Counted from the first letter of the stretch, positions 11,940-20,837 are shown. The stretch: 64,000 nt of DNA from Solimonas sp. K1W22B-7 (GCF_003428335.1 NZ_CP031704.1:4154001-4218000); one strand, 5' to 3'. Numbers and translations: made by a program. The notes: generated by a model from the sequence alone, not told the origin.

Positions 11940-13076
11940 TTAGAAGGAGAATCCGGCACCGACGTAGGCGCCATACTGCTTCTCGCCCACTGGCGGCCGC
12001 TCGTCGGTGGCTTCCACCGAGAACTGCGCGGCAGAGCTGTTGAGCACAGTGCCAACGTTGGCGTAGAGGAAGACGTTCTCCGCCAGGTAGTACTCGCCGC
12101 CGCCAGTGATCAGGTTGGCGCTGCCGCCGCCTTCATTGAGCGAAATATGGAACCAGGCGCCGCGCAGCACCAGCGAGGAGCTCGCCTGGTAGCTGGCGCC
12201 GATCCAGCCGTGCGTGGCCTCGGTCGGGAACAGCGAGGTGCCGTCGGTGCTCGGCACCGAGCGCGGGTTCTCCGGATCGGCGTCGGAAGCGCGCATAAAC
12301 TCCACGCCGCCGAACAGCTTCAGGCGCTCCAGAGTCCAGGTACCTCCAAGGATCAGTTCCTCGGAGGAACTGAAGACGTTGGAGTAGCCGCCGATCTCGT
12401 CGCGGACCACGTCATAGATGGCGCGCAGCTCGACGCCGCTTTCGGGGTCTGCGAACAACAGGGACGCGCCGGAGCGGCTGTTGTTGGCCACTGACTCGGC
12501 ATCGCCGCCAAAGGCATGCTGCAGGCCCAACTGGAAGCCCGCATAGACCGGACTGCGATATTCCACCATCTGGTCGGCGCCCGGCCAGACGCGGCCGCGC
12601 GATAGCGTCGAGGTGGACATGAACTCATGGATCATCGGATCGATGTTGTATACATCGTTGCTGATGAACAGGTTTTTTCCCGCCACCAGCATGCCGTAGT
12701 TATCGCTCTCCAGGCCGACGAAGGCGCGGCGATTGAAGAAGCCGTCGCCGTTGAATTTGCCGTTGACGGCGTCGAAGCCAGTCTCCAGCAGCATGACGCC
12801 TTTCAGACCCGGGCGGATCTGCATGGAACCCTTGATGCCGAACAGGCTGGTGCCCCATTGGTTGCCGCCGCCGCGCAGCTGCGTGCCGGTGCCGGCTTCC
12901 TCTCCCCCGCTGTCGCGGGCCAGGTCGACGTTGCTCACCAGGTCGACGCCCGCGTCCACACGGCCATACACCTCCACCTTGTAGCCACCCGTATTGATCA
13001 TCTCGACCGCAGCCTCGCTGACGGCGCTATGCGCCAGCACGGGCAGCAGTAGCATCCAAACCTTCGACTTATTCAT
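11940..13076 (-). CDS. Outer-membrane porin (Gram-negative porin_4 type), probably for rhamnose/rhamnosides
   Basis: A 378-residue beta-barrel protein. Start ATG 13076 has GAGGGG 6 nt upstream and gives a signal peptide of about 22 residues (MNKSKVWMLLLPVLAHSAVSEA). The mature part starts with a GGYKVEVYGRVDAGV strand like neisserial/burkholderial porins and ends with the C-terminal aromatic signature YVGAGFSF needed for BAM insertion. It sits between the ABC permease genes and rhaD in the same direction, which suggests it admits rhamnose or short rhamnosides. Substrate is inferred from context. Confidence 0.85.
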   Translation of the reverse strand: MNKSKVWMLLLPVLAHSAVSEAAVEMINTGGYKVEVYGRVDAGVDLVSNVDLARDSGGEEAGTGTQLRGGGNQWGTSLFGIKGSMQIRPGLKGVMLLETGFDAVNGKFNGDGFFNRRAFVGLESDNYGMLVAGKNLFISNDVYNIDPMIHEFMSTSTLSRGRVWPGADQMVEYRSPVYAGFQLGLQHAFGGDAESVANNSRSGASLLFADPESGVELRAIYDVVRDEIGGYSNVFSSSEELILGGTWTLERLKLFGGVEFMRASDADPENPRSVPSTDGTSLFPTEATHGWIGASYQASSSLVLRGAWFHISLNEGGGSANLITGGGEYYLAENVFLYANVGTVLNSSAAQFSVEATDERPPVGEKQYGAYVGAGFSF

Positions 13077-13166
13077 AGCATTCCCCTCTTTCCCAGTCCT
13101 TTTGCGTTTTTCAGGCACAGCAGCCCCCGGCCGTGGCTCGTCGGCTTTGCTGCGGATTGACTTCGT

Positions 13167-14153
13167 TTAGTTCCGGCTGCCGTCCCTCTGACGCAGCAAT
13201 ACCGGCAAGGTAATGGTCGCGAGCAACAGCCCGCCGACCAGAATGGTCATGATGATGCCCGGCACATTGGCCATGCCCAGGGCATAGGTCAGCGTGCCCA
13301 GCGTGAGTGCCGCGAGCATGACGCCGGCGATGGTGCCGGTGCCGCCTGCGATGCTGACGCCACCGAGGATCGCCATGGTGATCGCCTCCAGCTCCCAGCC
13401 CAGCGCGATGTTCGGGCGGGTGCTGCCGATGCGGCCGGTCAGCAACACCGCAGCGAGGCCCGCCATGGCACCGGTCAGCACGAACAGCAGGAAGCGGTAG
13501 CGCGCCACCGGCACGCCGGTCATGCGCGCCGCCACCGGGTTGTGACCGATCGCGTACAGTTCGCGACCGAAAGCAGTGGCATGCAGCAGCAGGGCGAAGG
13601 CGATCGCCGCCACAACCAGCACCAGGAACTCGAGCGGGATCATGCCGAAGGCATAGCCCTGTCCCCAGTCCGCCAGCGCCTCCGGGTACTGCGTGATGGC
13701 TTTATCGCCCAGCGCTACCGAGGCGATGCCGCGGAACAGCGCCATGGTGCCGATGGTGACGACGATGGACGGAATACCCAGGCCCGTCACCAGCACGCCG
13801 TTGACCAGGCCGCAGGCCGCGCCTACGCCGATGCCCACCAGGGCCAGCACGCCGGCCGGCATTCCTGCGACATTGGCCAGGCCCATCGCCAACGAAGCCA
13901 GGGCCATGGTCGCGGCCACCGACAGGTCGATCTCGCGGCAAATGATCAGCAGAGCGATCGGCAGCGCGATCAAGGCCTTCTCGCTGAAGTTGAAAGTGCT
14001 GTCCGCGAGGTTGTAGGGATCGAGAAAATTGGGCAGCAACAAGCCGCTCCCCAGGAACACCCCAAAAAAAAGCAGGAGCAACAAGCTCTCCCAGCGGCGC
14101 AGCAGCGCGCTCAACTGGAACGGCCGGCGATCGGCGATCTGGTAGCGGTTCAT
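13167..14153 (-). CDS. rhaQ: Rhamnose ABC transporter permease (RhaQ-like)
   Basis: A 328-residue permease of the ribose/xylose branched family (BPD_transp_2), with about nine hydrophobic segments. It has the cytoplasmic coupling signature GRELYAIGHNPVAARMTGVPVARYR and the block ITMAILGGVSIAGGTGTIAGV near the C-terminus. Its ATG overlaps the stop of the preceding permease gene by 4 bp, showing tight coupling. With the partner permease it should form the membrane channel of the rhamnose importer. Confidence 0.9.
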   Translation of the reverse strand: MNRYQIADRRPFQLSALLRRWESLLLLLFFGVFLGSGLLLPNFLDPYNLADSTFNFSEKALIALPIALLIICREIDLSVAATMALASLAMGLANVAGMPAGVLALVGIGVGAACGLVNGVLVTGLGIPSIVVTIGTMALFRGIASVALGDKAITQYPEALADWGQGYAFGMIPLEFLVLVVAAIAFALLLHATAFGRELYAIGHNPVAARMTGVPVARYRFLLFVLTGAMAGLAAVLLTGRIGSTRPNIALGWELEAITMAILGGVSIAGGTGTIAGVMLAALTLGTLTYALGMANVPGIIMTILVGGLLLATITLPVLLRQRDGSRN

Positions 14154-15139
14154 GCCAAGACACCGGAATGGCTGGCGGGCAGGATGTGCTTCTCCATCAC
14201 CTTGCTGCTACGGGAGTTGACGATCACGGCCACCAGGATGGCGATGCCGGTCACGGCGCCTTGCCAGAACGGCGAAACCTTGATCACCGGCAGCGCGTTG
14301 TTGATCAACCCGATGAACAGCGCACCGAGCACGGCACCAGCCACGGTGCCAGTGCCGCCGGCAATGCTGATACCGCCGATCACGCAACCTGCCACCACCG
14401 TCAGTTCGAAGCCGTAGGCGATCTCGGTGTAGGCGATCGCGTACTTGGCCACCCAGAGGTAGCCGCAGAAGCCGGCCACCATGCCCGAGATTGCATAGGC
14501 CAGCAGCAGGCGCCGCGTCACCGGCACACCGGCGAACTGCGCGGCACTGGGATTGCTGCCGATAGCGTACAGATCGCGGCCGAAGCGGGTGTAGCGCATG
14601 AGGATCATCCAGGCGCAGACCGCTACGACGGCAAACCACACCAGGTGCGTCAACCCCATCACCCGCGCCAGCGGGAAGGACACGAAGGCAGGGCTCATCT
14701 CCGAAGTGATCCAGTCGCCGCCGGACAGCAGGAAGATTCCGCCGCGGAACACGCTCATGGTGCCCAGGGTGATGACGATCGGCGGCAGCCTCAGCCAGCC
14801 GATCAGAAGGCCGTTGAGCGCACCGAGCAGCAAGCCAATGACCAGTGCCACGCCGATCAGTGCATAAACCGGCAGCACCGGCAACGCAGCGTTGATCGAG
14901 GCTACGATCATGCCGGTCAGCGCCAGGTTGGAGGCTACGGAAAGATCGATGCCACGCGTCACGATGACCGACATCTGCGCCAGTACCAGCATCACCAGGA
15001 TCGCGGAGTCGGTCAGCATGCTGTCGAAGCTGCTACTACTGATGAAGCCGGGCGCGCGCAGGCCGATCACACCGATCATGAGGACGGTCAGCAGCGCCAG
15101 CTGGGTTTCGCGCTGCAGGAACAGGGCTTTGAGCTTCAT
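14150..15139 (-). CDS. rhaP: Rhamnose ABC transporter permease (RhaP-like)
   Basis: A 329-residue inner-membrane permease. The start at 15139 gives MKLKALFLQRETQLALLT and overlaps the ATPase stop by 4 bp. The frame stays open far upstream, but that part is antisense to nothing recognisable and is translated in the ATPase reading frame instead. It has the coupling loop GRDLYAIGSNPSAAQFAGVPVTRR and the block VVAGCVIGGISIAGGTGTVAG. It is paralogous to the next permease gene, as in rhizobial rhaSTPQ importers. Confidence 0.9.
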   Translation of the reverse strand: MKLKALFLQRETQLALLTVLMIGVIGLRAPGFISSSSFDSMLTDSAILVMLVLAQMSVIVTRGIDLSVASNLALTGMIVASINAALPVLPVYALIGVALVIGLLLGALNGLLIGWLRLPPIVITLGTMSVFRGGIFLLSGGDWITSEMSPAFVSFPLARVMGLTHLVWFAVVAVCAWMILMRYTRFGRDLYAIGSNPSAAQFAGVPVTRRLLLAYAISGMVAGFCGYLWVAKYAIAYTEIAYGFELTVVAGCVIGGISIAGGTGTVAGAVLGALFIGLINNALPVIKVSPFWQGAVTGIAILVAVIVNSRSSKVMEKHILPASHSGVLA

Positions 15140-16758
15140 GCGCTGACCCCCGCCGCCGCCGCGACAACCTTGTCCGAGCTGGCCTCGGCGCGGGAGAAAC
15201 TGCCGCTGATGCGGCCTCGGTTCATGACCACGATGCGATCCGACATGCCGATGACTTCGGGAAGTTCCGAGGAAATCAGAATCACGGCGAGGCCCTGCTG
15301 TACCAGTTCGTCCATGAAATGATGCACCGCCGATTTGGAACCGATGTCGATGCCCTTGGTCGGCTCGTCGAGGATGACGATGCGCGGCGAGGTCGCCAGC
15401 CACTTGGCCAGTACAACCTTCTGCTGGTTTCCGCCGGAGAGTTCGACCACCTTCTGGTCGTAGTGGGCGGCCTTGAGTTCCAGGCGCTCGGTGTAGCGGC
15501 GCGCGACCTCCAATTCCTTTCCGTGGCGGCCCAGCAGCCAGGCACCGATGCGCGGCAGCAGCGGCAGCGTCACGTTGTGCAGGATCGACATATCCATGCA
15601 GGCACCCTGCTGGCGGCGGTCCTCCGGTACATAGGCGATGCCGGCAGCGATAGCGTCGCGCGGGTTGCCCACGCGGGTTGCCTCGCCGTTCACGGTGATC
15701 GTACCGGCCGAGACCGCGTTGAGGCCAAACACCGCCTGCATCACCTCGGAGCGGCCGGAGCCTACCAGGCCGTAGAATCCGAGAATCTCGCCGCTGCGCA
15801 CTGAGAAACCGATGCCGTCGAACAGCGTCGGGTGGCACAGGTTCTCCACCTGAATCATCACCGGACCCAGCTGAGTCGGCGTGCGCGGAAACACCTGGGT
15901 GATGGTGCGGCCGACCATCATCGAAATCAGCTGCTGCTCCGTGGTGTCCTTCAGCCGACCTTCGCCCACGTACTCGCCGTCGCGCAGCACAACGTAGCGG
16001 TCGGCCACCGCCATGATCTCGTCGAACTTGTGCGAGATGAAGATCACCGCCTTGCCCGCAGCCTTCAGCTGCGCGATCAGACGGTACAGTTCGCGGATTT
16101 CATGCTGCGATAGCGCCGCTGTCGGCTCGTCAAGGATCACCACACGGGCGTCCTGCGACAGGGCGCGCGCGATCTCGACGAAATGCTGTTGCGCCACCGA
16201 CAGGTCCTTGACCCTGGTGCGCACGTCCAGGCGCACCTCCAGGCGGTCGAACAGCGCCTGCGCCTCGATGTTCATGCGCACCCAGTCGAGCAGGCCGAAG
16301 CGGTTCTTCAAGTGACGGCCGACATAGATGTTCTCGGCGACCGTCAGCTCATCGAACATCACGGGCTCCTGATGGACCGCGACAATGCCCGCGCGGATCG
16401 CCGCCTGCGGACTCAGGAATTGCACGCGCTTGCCCATCAGGCGCAGCTGGCCGGCATCGGGGCGGTAGATTCCGGTCAGAATCTTGACCAGCGTCGATTT
16501 GCCGGCTCCGTTTTCGCCGATCAGCGCCAGCACTTCACCGGCGTGAACACTGAGCTTGACGTCCTTGAGCGCATGCACGCCGGCAAATTGCTTGCCCAGC
16601 TGCTGGGCCACCAGCAGCGGCGGCGCAGTCGAGACGGCGCCCGTCGCACCGAACGCCGCCGGGGCCGGGCCTCCTGCAGCCTCGGCGGCGGGACGCAGCG
16701 GAGCTGCATCCCTGGCTGCCGTGGCATCGGGGCGAACCGGAATCTTCGTGGACAACAT
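15136..16758 (-). CDS. rhaT: Rhamnose ABC transporter ATP-binding protein (RhaT-like, double NBD)
   Basis: A 540-residue sugar-importer ATPase with two nucleotide-binding domains. The first has the Walker A GENGAGKST (about 80-88), the signature LSVAQQH and Walker B VVILDEPTAAL. The second has a degenerate Walker A (GLVGSGRSE), the signature LSGGNQQK and RIVILDEPTKGID. One regular and one degenerate site is normal for the RbsA/XylG family. The first 45 residues are an Ala/Pro-rich extension with no family match. The gene lies between the substrate-binding protein and the permeases. Confidence 0.92.
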   Translation of the reverse strand: MLSTKIPVRPDATAARDAAPLRPAAEAAGGPAPAAFGATGAVSTAPPLLVAQQLGKQFAGVHALKDVKLSVHAGEVLALIGENGAGKSTLVKILTGIYRPDAGQLRLMGKRVQFLSPQAAIRAGIVAVHQEPVMFDELTVAENIYVGRHLKNRFGLLDWVRMNIEAQALFDRLEVRLDVRTRVKDLSVAQQHFVEIARALSQDARVVILDEPTAALSQHEIRELYRLIAQLKAAGKAVIFISHKFDEIMAVADRYVVLRDGEYVGEGRLKDTTEQQLISMMVGRTITQVFPRTPTQLGPVMIQVENLCHPTLFDGIGFSVRSGEILGFYGLVGSGRSEVMQAVFGLNAVSAGTITVNGEATRVGNPRDAIAAGIAYVPEDRRQQGACMDMSILHNVTLPLLPRIGAWLLGRHGKELEVARRYTERLELKAAHYDQKVVELSGGNQQKVVLAKWLATSPRIVILDEPTKGIDIGSKSAVHHFMDELVQQGLAVILISSELPEVIGMSDRIVVMNRGRISGSFSRAEASSDKVVAAAAGVSA

Positions 16759-16778
16759 GAAAGGAGGGCTCCGTCCGA

Positions 16779-17786
16779 TCAGAAGATCGTGGCGAATTTC
16801 TTGATGTTGCCGGAGTCGAAGGTGAAGGGCTCGGACATCACCGCTTCCTTGCGCGGACCGATCATGATGCCCCCCATGCGGCCGGCCGGAATTTTCTCTC
16901 CGAGATTGCCCTTGGCATTACCGGTGACCAGTTGGTAAGCCATCCAGGTGGCGGTATAGCCCAGGTCCACGGGGTTCCAGATCGCGAAGCTCTTCACCGA
17001 GCCGTTGGCCACGTGCCGCTCCAGTTCGGAGGGCAGGCCCAGGCCGGTCACGTAGACCTTGCCGATCTTCTTTTCGTCCGCCACGGCCTTGGCGGCGGCA
17101 GTAATGCCCACCGCGGTCGGAGCCACGATCACCTTGAGGTTGGTATGGCTGCGCAGCAGGCCGATGGCCTCGCGGTAGCTCTTGTCGGTCTGGTCATCGC
17201 CGTAGACCGTGGCCACCAGCTTGAGCTTGCTGTATTGCGATGTAGCCAGCGCCTTCTTCAGCTCGCCGATCCACAAGTTTTGATTAGTGGCCTGGGCAGT
17301 GGCCGACAGCACTGCGATGTCGCCAGTGCCGCCGGCCGCATCGGAGGCCAAGGCGGCGAGCTTGGTGCCGACCAGCGCGCTGTCCGAGGGATTGAGCTGA
17401 ATTGCGCGGCCGCCCTCGGCGATTCCGCTATCGAAAGACACGACCTTGATGCCGCGCTGCATGGCGCGCTTGGCGATCGGCACCAGGGCATCCGGATCGT
17501 TGGCGGATATAACGATGGCACTGACCTTCTGGGCAATCAGCGAGTTGATGATCTCGATCTGGCCCTCGGCCGTCGGGGTCGTCGGGCCGGTCAGCGTCAC
17601 GTTGACGTTGCCCATCTCCTTGGCCGCTTCCTTGGCGCCGTCATAGGCCGCGAGGAAGAACTTGTTGCCGCTGCTCTTCACCACCATCGCGATCTTGATC
17701 GGATCGGCGGCGAACACCGTACCAGCCTGCAGGCCGACGCCCAGCACCACGCCTGCGGCAAACAGAACCTTGCTTAGTTTTCTCAA
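16779..17786 (-). CDS. rhaS: Rhamnose ABC transporter substrate-binding protein (RhaS)
   Basis: A periplasmic binding protein of the LacI/RbsB type, 335 residues. I favour a TTG start at 17786 because AGGAG lies 7 nt upstream and the product begins with a clean signal peptide, MRKLSKVLFAAGVVLGVGLQ, cleaved after VFA. GTG at 17789 is a near equivalent; ATG 17849 would add 21 residues without a ribosome site. Conserved blocks are MVVKSSGNKFF, ISANDPDAL and GLPSELERHVANG. It is the first gene of the leftward rha operon and should be the most strongly expressed. Confidence 0.9.
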   Translation of the reverse strand: MRKLSKVLFAAGVVLGVGLQAGTVFAADPIKIAMVVKSSGNKFFLAAYDGAKEAAKEMGNVNVTLTGPTTPTAEGQIEIINSLIAQKVSAIVISANDPDALVPIAKRAMQRGIKVVSFDSGIAEGGRAIQLNPSDSALVGTKLAALASDAAGGTGDIAVLSATAQATNQNLWIGELKKALATSQYSKLKLVATVYGDDQTDKSYREAIGLLRSHTNLKVIVAPTAVGITAAAKAVADEKKIGKVYVTGLGLPSELERHVANGSVKSFAIWNPVDLGYTATWMAYQLVTGNAKGNLGEKIPAGRMGGIMIGPRKEAVMSEPFTFDSGNIKKFATIF

Positions 17787-17883
17787 CACCCCTCTCCTTT
17801 TCGCACTTGCAGCTTGTTGTTGGCTATGACTGCCACTTGTGCGGAACACGTTAGGAGTCGGGCGATGGGGGTGTCAATTTAGT

Positions 17884-17915
17884 TTGAATCAACATGATGA
17901 TCAAAGTTGATTCAA
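17884..17915. promoter_or_regulatory. Perfect inverted repeat, candidate rhamnose operator
   Basis: TTGAATCAAC (17884-17893) and GTTGATTCAA (17906-17915) are exact reverse complements separated by 12 bp, centred about 114 bp upstream of the rhaS start. A further ATTGATTGATTG lies at 17922-17933. DeoR-family repressors bind repeats of this kind, and the regulator gene is the divergent neighbour. Operator function is inferred. Confidence 0.6.
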
Positions 17916-18062
17916 TCACGATATTGATTGATTGAAGCAGAGAAAAATTGTCCGGAGCCAGAAAAACTGCACCTGCTCTGCGCAGTCCAGGTAAAGCGAC
18001 TCGCCGTTTTCTCTCGTGATGCGATGGGCACTTTGTAGCTGCAGTGCCGCAACGAATCGCAT

Positions 18063-18128
18063 ACTGATCACATAACTGATCGTTACTGGTTAAATCAAGT
18101 GCTCATGTGACTGATTAATACCTGATCG
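18063..18128 (+). repeat. Five ACTGAT-like direct repeats upstream of the regulator gene
   Basis: ACTGATCA at 18063, ACTGATCG at 18075, ACTGGTTA at 18085, ACTGATTA at 18110 and CCTGATCG at 18121. The start-to-start distances are 12, 10, 25 and 11 bp, close to whole helical turns. All lie 33 to 98 bp upstream of the DeoR-type gene. The spacing suggests a multi-site array for one protein on one face of the DNA, possibly autoregulation. Confidence 0.5.
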
Positions 18129-18160
18129 ACTCCTATTCTCCGCGCCATACGGAGGAGAAA

Positions 18161-18946
18161 ATGGATAACGATCAACGCCGCAAGCTGCTGATCAAGGTGC
18201 TTGCAGACAAGCAGCGCCTGAGCGTGGAACAACTCGTTGGCATGCTGCACGCCTCACCCGCCACCGTCCGGCGCGACATTTCCTGGCTGTCCGGCAGGGG
18301 GCTGCTACAGCGTACCCGCGGCGGCGCCGAGCATCGCGCCTCGGAGCATCACCACGCCCTGGCCGGCGAAACCTTCCAGCAGAACCTCGGCGTGCATAGC
18401 GCAGAGAAGCGCGCCATCGCGCGCTACGCCGCCGGCATGTGCCAGAACGGCGAGACCATCATCATCAACGGCGGCACCACCACGTTCATGATGGTCGAGT
18501 TCCTTATCAACCTGCGCATGACCATCGTCACCAACTCCTTCCTGATGGCGGAGCAGTTGCTGCGCCACAGCGAGAACGAGATCATCATCCCCGGCGGCCA
18601 CATCTACCGCGATCAAAACGTGATTCTGAGTCCGTTCGAAAGCGACGTTATTCAGCACCACTACGCCAGCCGCATGTTCATGGGCGCCGCTGCACTGTCA
18701 CCGATGGGCGTGCTCGAATGGGAGCCGCTACTGGTACAAGCCGAGAAACGCCTGCTGACTCAGGCCAACGAACTGGTCGTGCTGGCCGACAGCTCCAAGC
18801 TCAGCGTCAAGCGCGCCAGCCTGATCCTCTGCGGGCTGGACCGCATCTACCAGTTGATCACTGACACTGGCCTCGGCGACGCTGCGGCGCAGATGCTTGA
18901 ACGCGCTGGCGTCAAGGTCGTTGCGGTCACGCCCGACACGGCCTGA
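18161..18946 (+). CDS. DeoR-family transcriptional regulator of the rhamnose cluster
   Basis: A 261-residue DeoR/GlpR protein. The N-terminal winged helix-turn-helix reads QRLSVEQLVGMLHASPATVRRDISWL (residues about 18-43), followed by GLLQRTRGGA. The C-terminal sugar-phosphate sensor has the family motifs INGGTTTFMM, GGHIYRDQN and VLADSSKL. A strong GGAGGAG ribosome site precedes the ATG. The gene is divergent from rhaS and upstream of the kinase gene. Rhizobial rha loci carry a DeoR regulator in the same place, so control of the rha operon is the likely function. Confidence 0.9.
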   Translation: MDNDQRRKLLIKVLADKQRLSVEQLVGMLHASPATVRRDISWLSGRGLLQRTRGGAEHRASEHHHALAGETFQQNLGVHSAEKRAIARYAAGMCQNGETIIINGGTTTFMMVEFLINLRMTIVTNSFLMAEQLLRHSENEIIIPGGHIYRDQNVILSPFESDVIQHHYASRMFMGAAALSPMGVLEWEPLLVQAEKRLLTQANELVVLADSSKLSVKRASLILCGLDRIYQLITDTGLGDAAAQMLERAGVKVVAVTPDTA

Positions 18947-19003
18947 TCAGGCGCAATCAGTGGCAGCGCGTCCCCCTTCACTTCACACCAGGCACAGGTC
19001 TTC

Positions 19004-20371
19004 ATGGCGGCACTGGCAGTACTAGACATCGGCAAGACCAACGCGAAGCTCGTCGTGCTCGATGGGCAGGGCCGATGCCTCGCCGAGCGCCGGCGCCCCA
19101 ACCGCGTGCTCGACGCCCCACCCTTTCCGCACTACGACATTGACGGGTTGTGGACCTGGCTGCTCGACGAACTGGCTGCCGCGGCGAAGCAATACCGCAT
19201 CACTCGCCTGGTGACCACTACGCACGGCGCTTGTGCCGCCCTGGTGGATGAGGCCGGACTGGTGCTGCCGGTGCTGGACTACGAGTACCGCGGGCCTGAA
19301 GAGATTGCGACGGACTACCCGCGTGACGCAGCGGAATTCGCTCTCAGCGGCTCCCCCGCCTTACCCGCAGGCCTCAACCTCGGCCGCCAGCTGTTCTGGT
19401 TGCGGCAGCGCTTTCCAGAGGAATTCGCGCGGGCGCGTCACATCCTGATGTACCCTCAGTACTGGGCCTGGCGGCTTTGCGGCTTTGTGGCCGGGGAGGT
19501 CGCCTCCCTGGGTTGCCACACCGACCTCTGGCATCCGGGCCACGCCCGGTATTCCGGGCTGACCACCGCGCAGGGCTGGGACCGCTTGATGCCGCCGCTG
19601 CGCCCGGCCTGGGAAGCGCTGGGGCGCATCCTCCCGCAGATCGCCTTGGGCACCGGACTGCCGCCGGACTGCGAAGTTATCAGCGGAATCCACGACAGCA
19701 ACGCATCGCTGCTGCCGCACCTGGCCAGCCGCGACGCGGGCCAACGCTTCACCGTGGTCTCCACCGGCACCTGGGTGATCGCAGCCGCCATCGGCGCGCC
19801 TCTGCAACGCCTGAACGAGCAGCGCGACATGCTCGCCAATGTCGACGCCCGCGGCACGCCGGTCGCCTGTGCGCGCTTCATGGGCGGCCGCGAGTTCGAG
19901 ACGCTGAACAGGGGCGGTGCGCGCGACTGTGCGGATTCAGATATCGATGAGGCCCTGCGTGCCGGGGTACTGGCCCTGCCCGCCTTCGCCGAGACCGGCG
20001 GGCCCTTCATGGGTAAGCCCGGCCGCATCGAAGGCTCATTGCCCGAAGGCGCCGGTGCTGCATATGCCCTCGCCAGCCTCTATTGCGCACTGCTCACCGA
20101 CCACTGCCTCGACGCACTGGGCTCGGAGGGCGATATCGTGGTGGAAGGCAGCTTCATTGCCAACCGTCACTACCTGGGCCTGCTGGCCGCGCTGCGGCCT
20201 GCGCAAGCGGTACACGTATCTGCCGACGCTGCAGGCACTGTCGGCGGTGCACGCATCCTCGCCGACTGGGGCCAGGCGCATGCGCCGTCGACGCATGCGG
20301 TGAAGCCACTAACGCATCCCCTGCTCGAAGGCTACCGCGTCCGCTGGAGCGAGCGTGCCCGGCAAAACTAG
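19004..20371 (+). CDS. rhaK: FGGY-family carbohydrate kinase (rhamnulokinase role)
   Basis: A 455-residue FGGY kinase. The N-terminal phosphate-binding block is VLDIGKTNAKLVVLD, with VTTTHGACAALVD in the first domain and VVSTGTWVIAA, VEGSFIANRHYLG and GTVGGARILADWG in the second. These are the two lobes of the ribulokinase/rhamnulokinase fold. In this setting it should phosphorylate L-rhamnulose before cleavage by RhaD. The stop codon TAG overlaps the stop of a convergent gene remnant in a CTAG shared by both strands. No rhamnose mutarotase (RhaU) gene is visible beside it. Confidence 0.88.
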   Translation: MAALAVLDIGKTNAKLVVLDGQGRCLAERRRPNRVLDAPPFPHYDIDGLWTWLLDELAAAAKQYRITRLVTTTHGACAALVDEAGLVLPVLDYEYRGPEEIATDYPRDAAEFALSGSPALPAGLNLGRQLFWLRQRFPEEFARARHILMYPQYWAWRLCGFVAGEVASLGCHTDLWHPGHARYSGLTTAQGWDRLMPPLRPAWEALGRILPQIALGTGLPPDCEVISGIHDSNASLLPHLASRDAGQRFTVVSTGTWVIAAAIGAPLQRLNEQRDMLANVDARGTPVACARFMGGREFETLNRGGARDCADSDIDEALRAGVLALPAFAETGGPFMGKPGRIEGSLPEGAGAAYALASLYCALLTDHCLDALGSEGDIVVEGSFIANRHYLGLLAALRPAQAVHVSADAAGTVGGARILADWGQAHAPSTHAVKPLTHPLLEGYRVRWSERARQN

Positions 20372-20680
20372 TTGCGCGGCGGCTGCGGCGGGCGCAGATC
20401 GCGCCGGCCCTGGCGCAGCTCCAGGTCGTTGAGCCGCACCCGCACGAAGTACATGTGCTGTCCCGCGGCGGCCGCTGCCCGAGGCGGGTCACCCCCAAGA
20501 ATCGCTTCCATCACTTCGCGGTGCTGCGCGCGCAACTGGCGCGCGGTCTGCGTGTCGGGCGTGAGACCCGCGATGCTCAGCTGCACGTGCTCGTAGAGCA
20601 ACTTCAGCAGCGACATCAACAGATAGGAAAAGATCGGGTTGTGCGCCGCATCGGCGATGGCGCGATGGCGACGTCCCCCC
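20368..20680 (-). pseudogene. GntR-family (FadR/FCD type) regulator, C-terminal remnant
   Basis: On the minus strand, the sequence from RHRAIADAAHNPIFSYLL to the stop at 20368 reads as the C-terminal half of an FCD ligand-binding domain, including the histidines in QHREVMEAI and AAGQHMYF. The DNA-binding domain and the first half of the FCD domain are missing. Homology stops abruptly near 20675-20680, where unrelated sequence begins. The remnant is convergent with rhaK and shares its CTAG stop, so it was probably an original member of the rha cluster before truncation. The open frame continues to 20790 but that part has no family resemblance. Confidence 0.75.
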
Positions 20681-20800
20681 GATTTTGAGTAGCGCTGGCA
20701 TTTGGAGTCCAATCCACCACAACGGGAGATTGCAATGATCTTCATTGCATGAGCGACCAAATATCGTGGGCCAAACCGTGAGCCAGCCAATTTCAGAAAC
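20675..20800. other. Unassigned junction DNA with repeats, possible IS-end remnant
   Basis: This stretch lies between the truncated GntR gene and the tRNA terminator. It has two related direct repeats, ATTTTGAGT and ATTTGGAGT, about 19 bp apart, and a perfect 8-bp dyad TGCAATGA-TCT-TCATTGCA at 20731-20749. Spaced subterminal repeats of this kind occur at ends of IS21-like elements, but I cannot identify the element and no transposase is present. Confidence 0.35.
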
Positions 20801-20826
20801 GAAAAAGCCCCTGATATCAGGGGCTT
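20795..20826 (-). terminator. Intrinsic terminator of tRNA-Ser
   Basis: A perfect 22-base palindrome at 20805-20826 (stem AAGCCCCTGA with its complement) is followed on the minus strand by TTTTTCGTTT. It starts 12 bp beyond the tRNA 3' end, as expected for a single tRNA transcript. Confidence 0.85.
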
Positions 20827-20837
20827 GTCGTAACTAT

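Larger units (their letters stand above)
17787..18160. promoter_or_regulatory. Divergent rhaS / deoR-family regulator control region
   Basis: About 370 bp separate the two divergent transcription units. The segment is clearly richer in A and T than the genes around it. It contains a perfect 10-bp inverted repeat (17884-17915) on the rhaS side and five ACTGAT-like repeats (18063-18128) on the regulator side. Promoters for both directions must lie here; I cannot assign -10 and -35 boxes with confidence. Confidence 0.7.

Noticed and set aside
20731-20749. The TGCAATGA dyad as a small-RNA terminator
   Set aside because: There is no T-run on either strand and no promoter next to it; I treat it as junction DNA.
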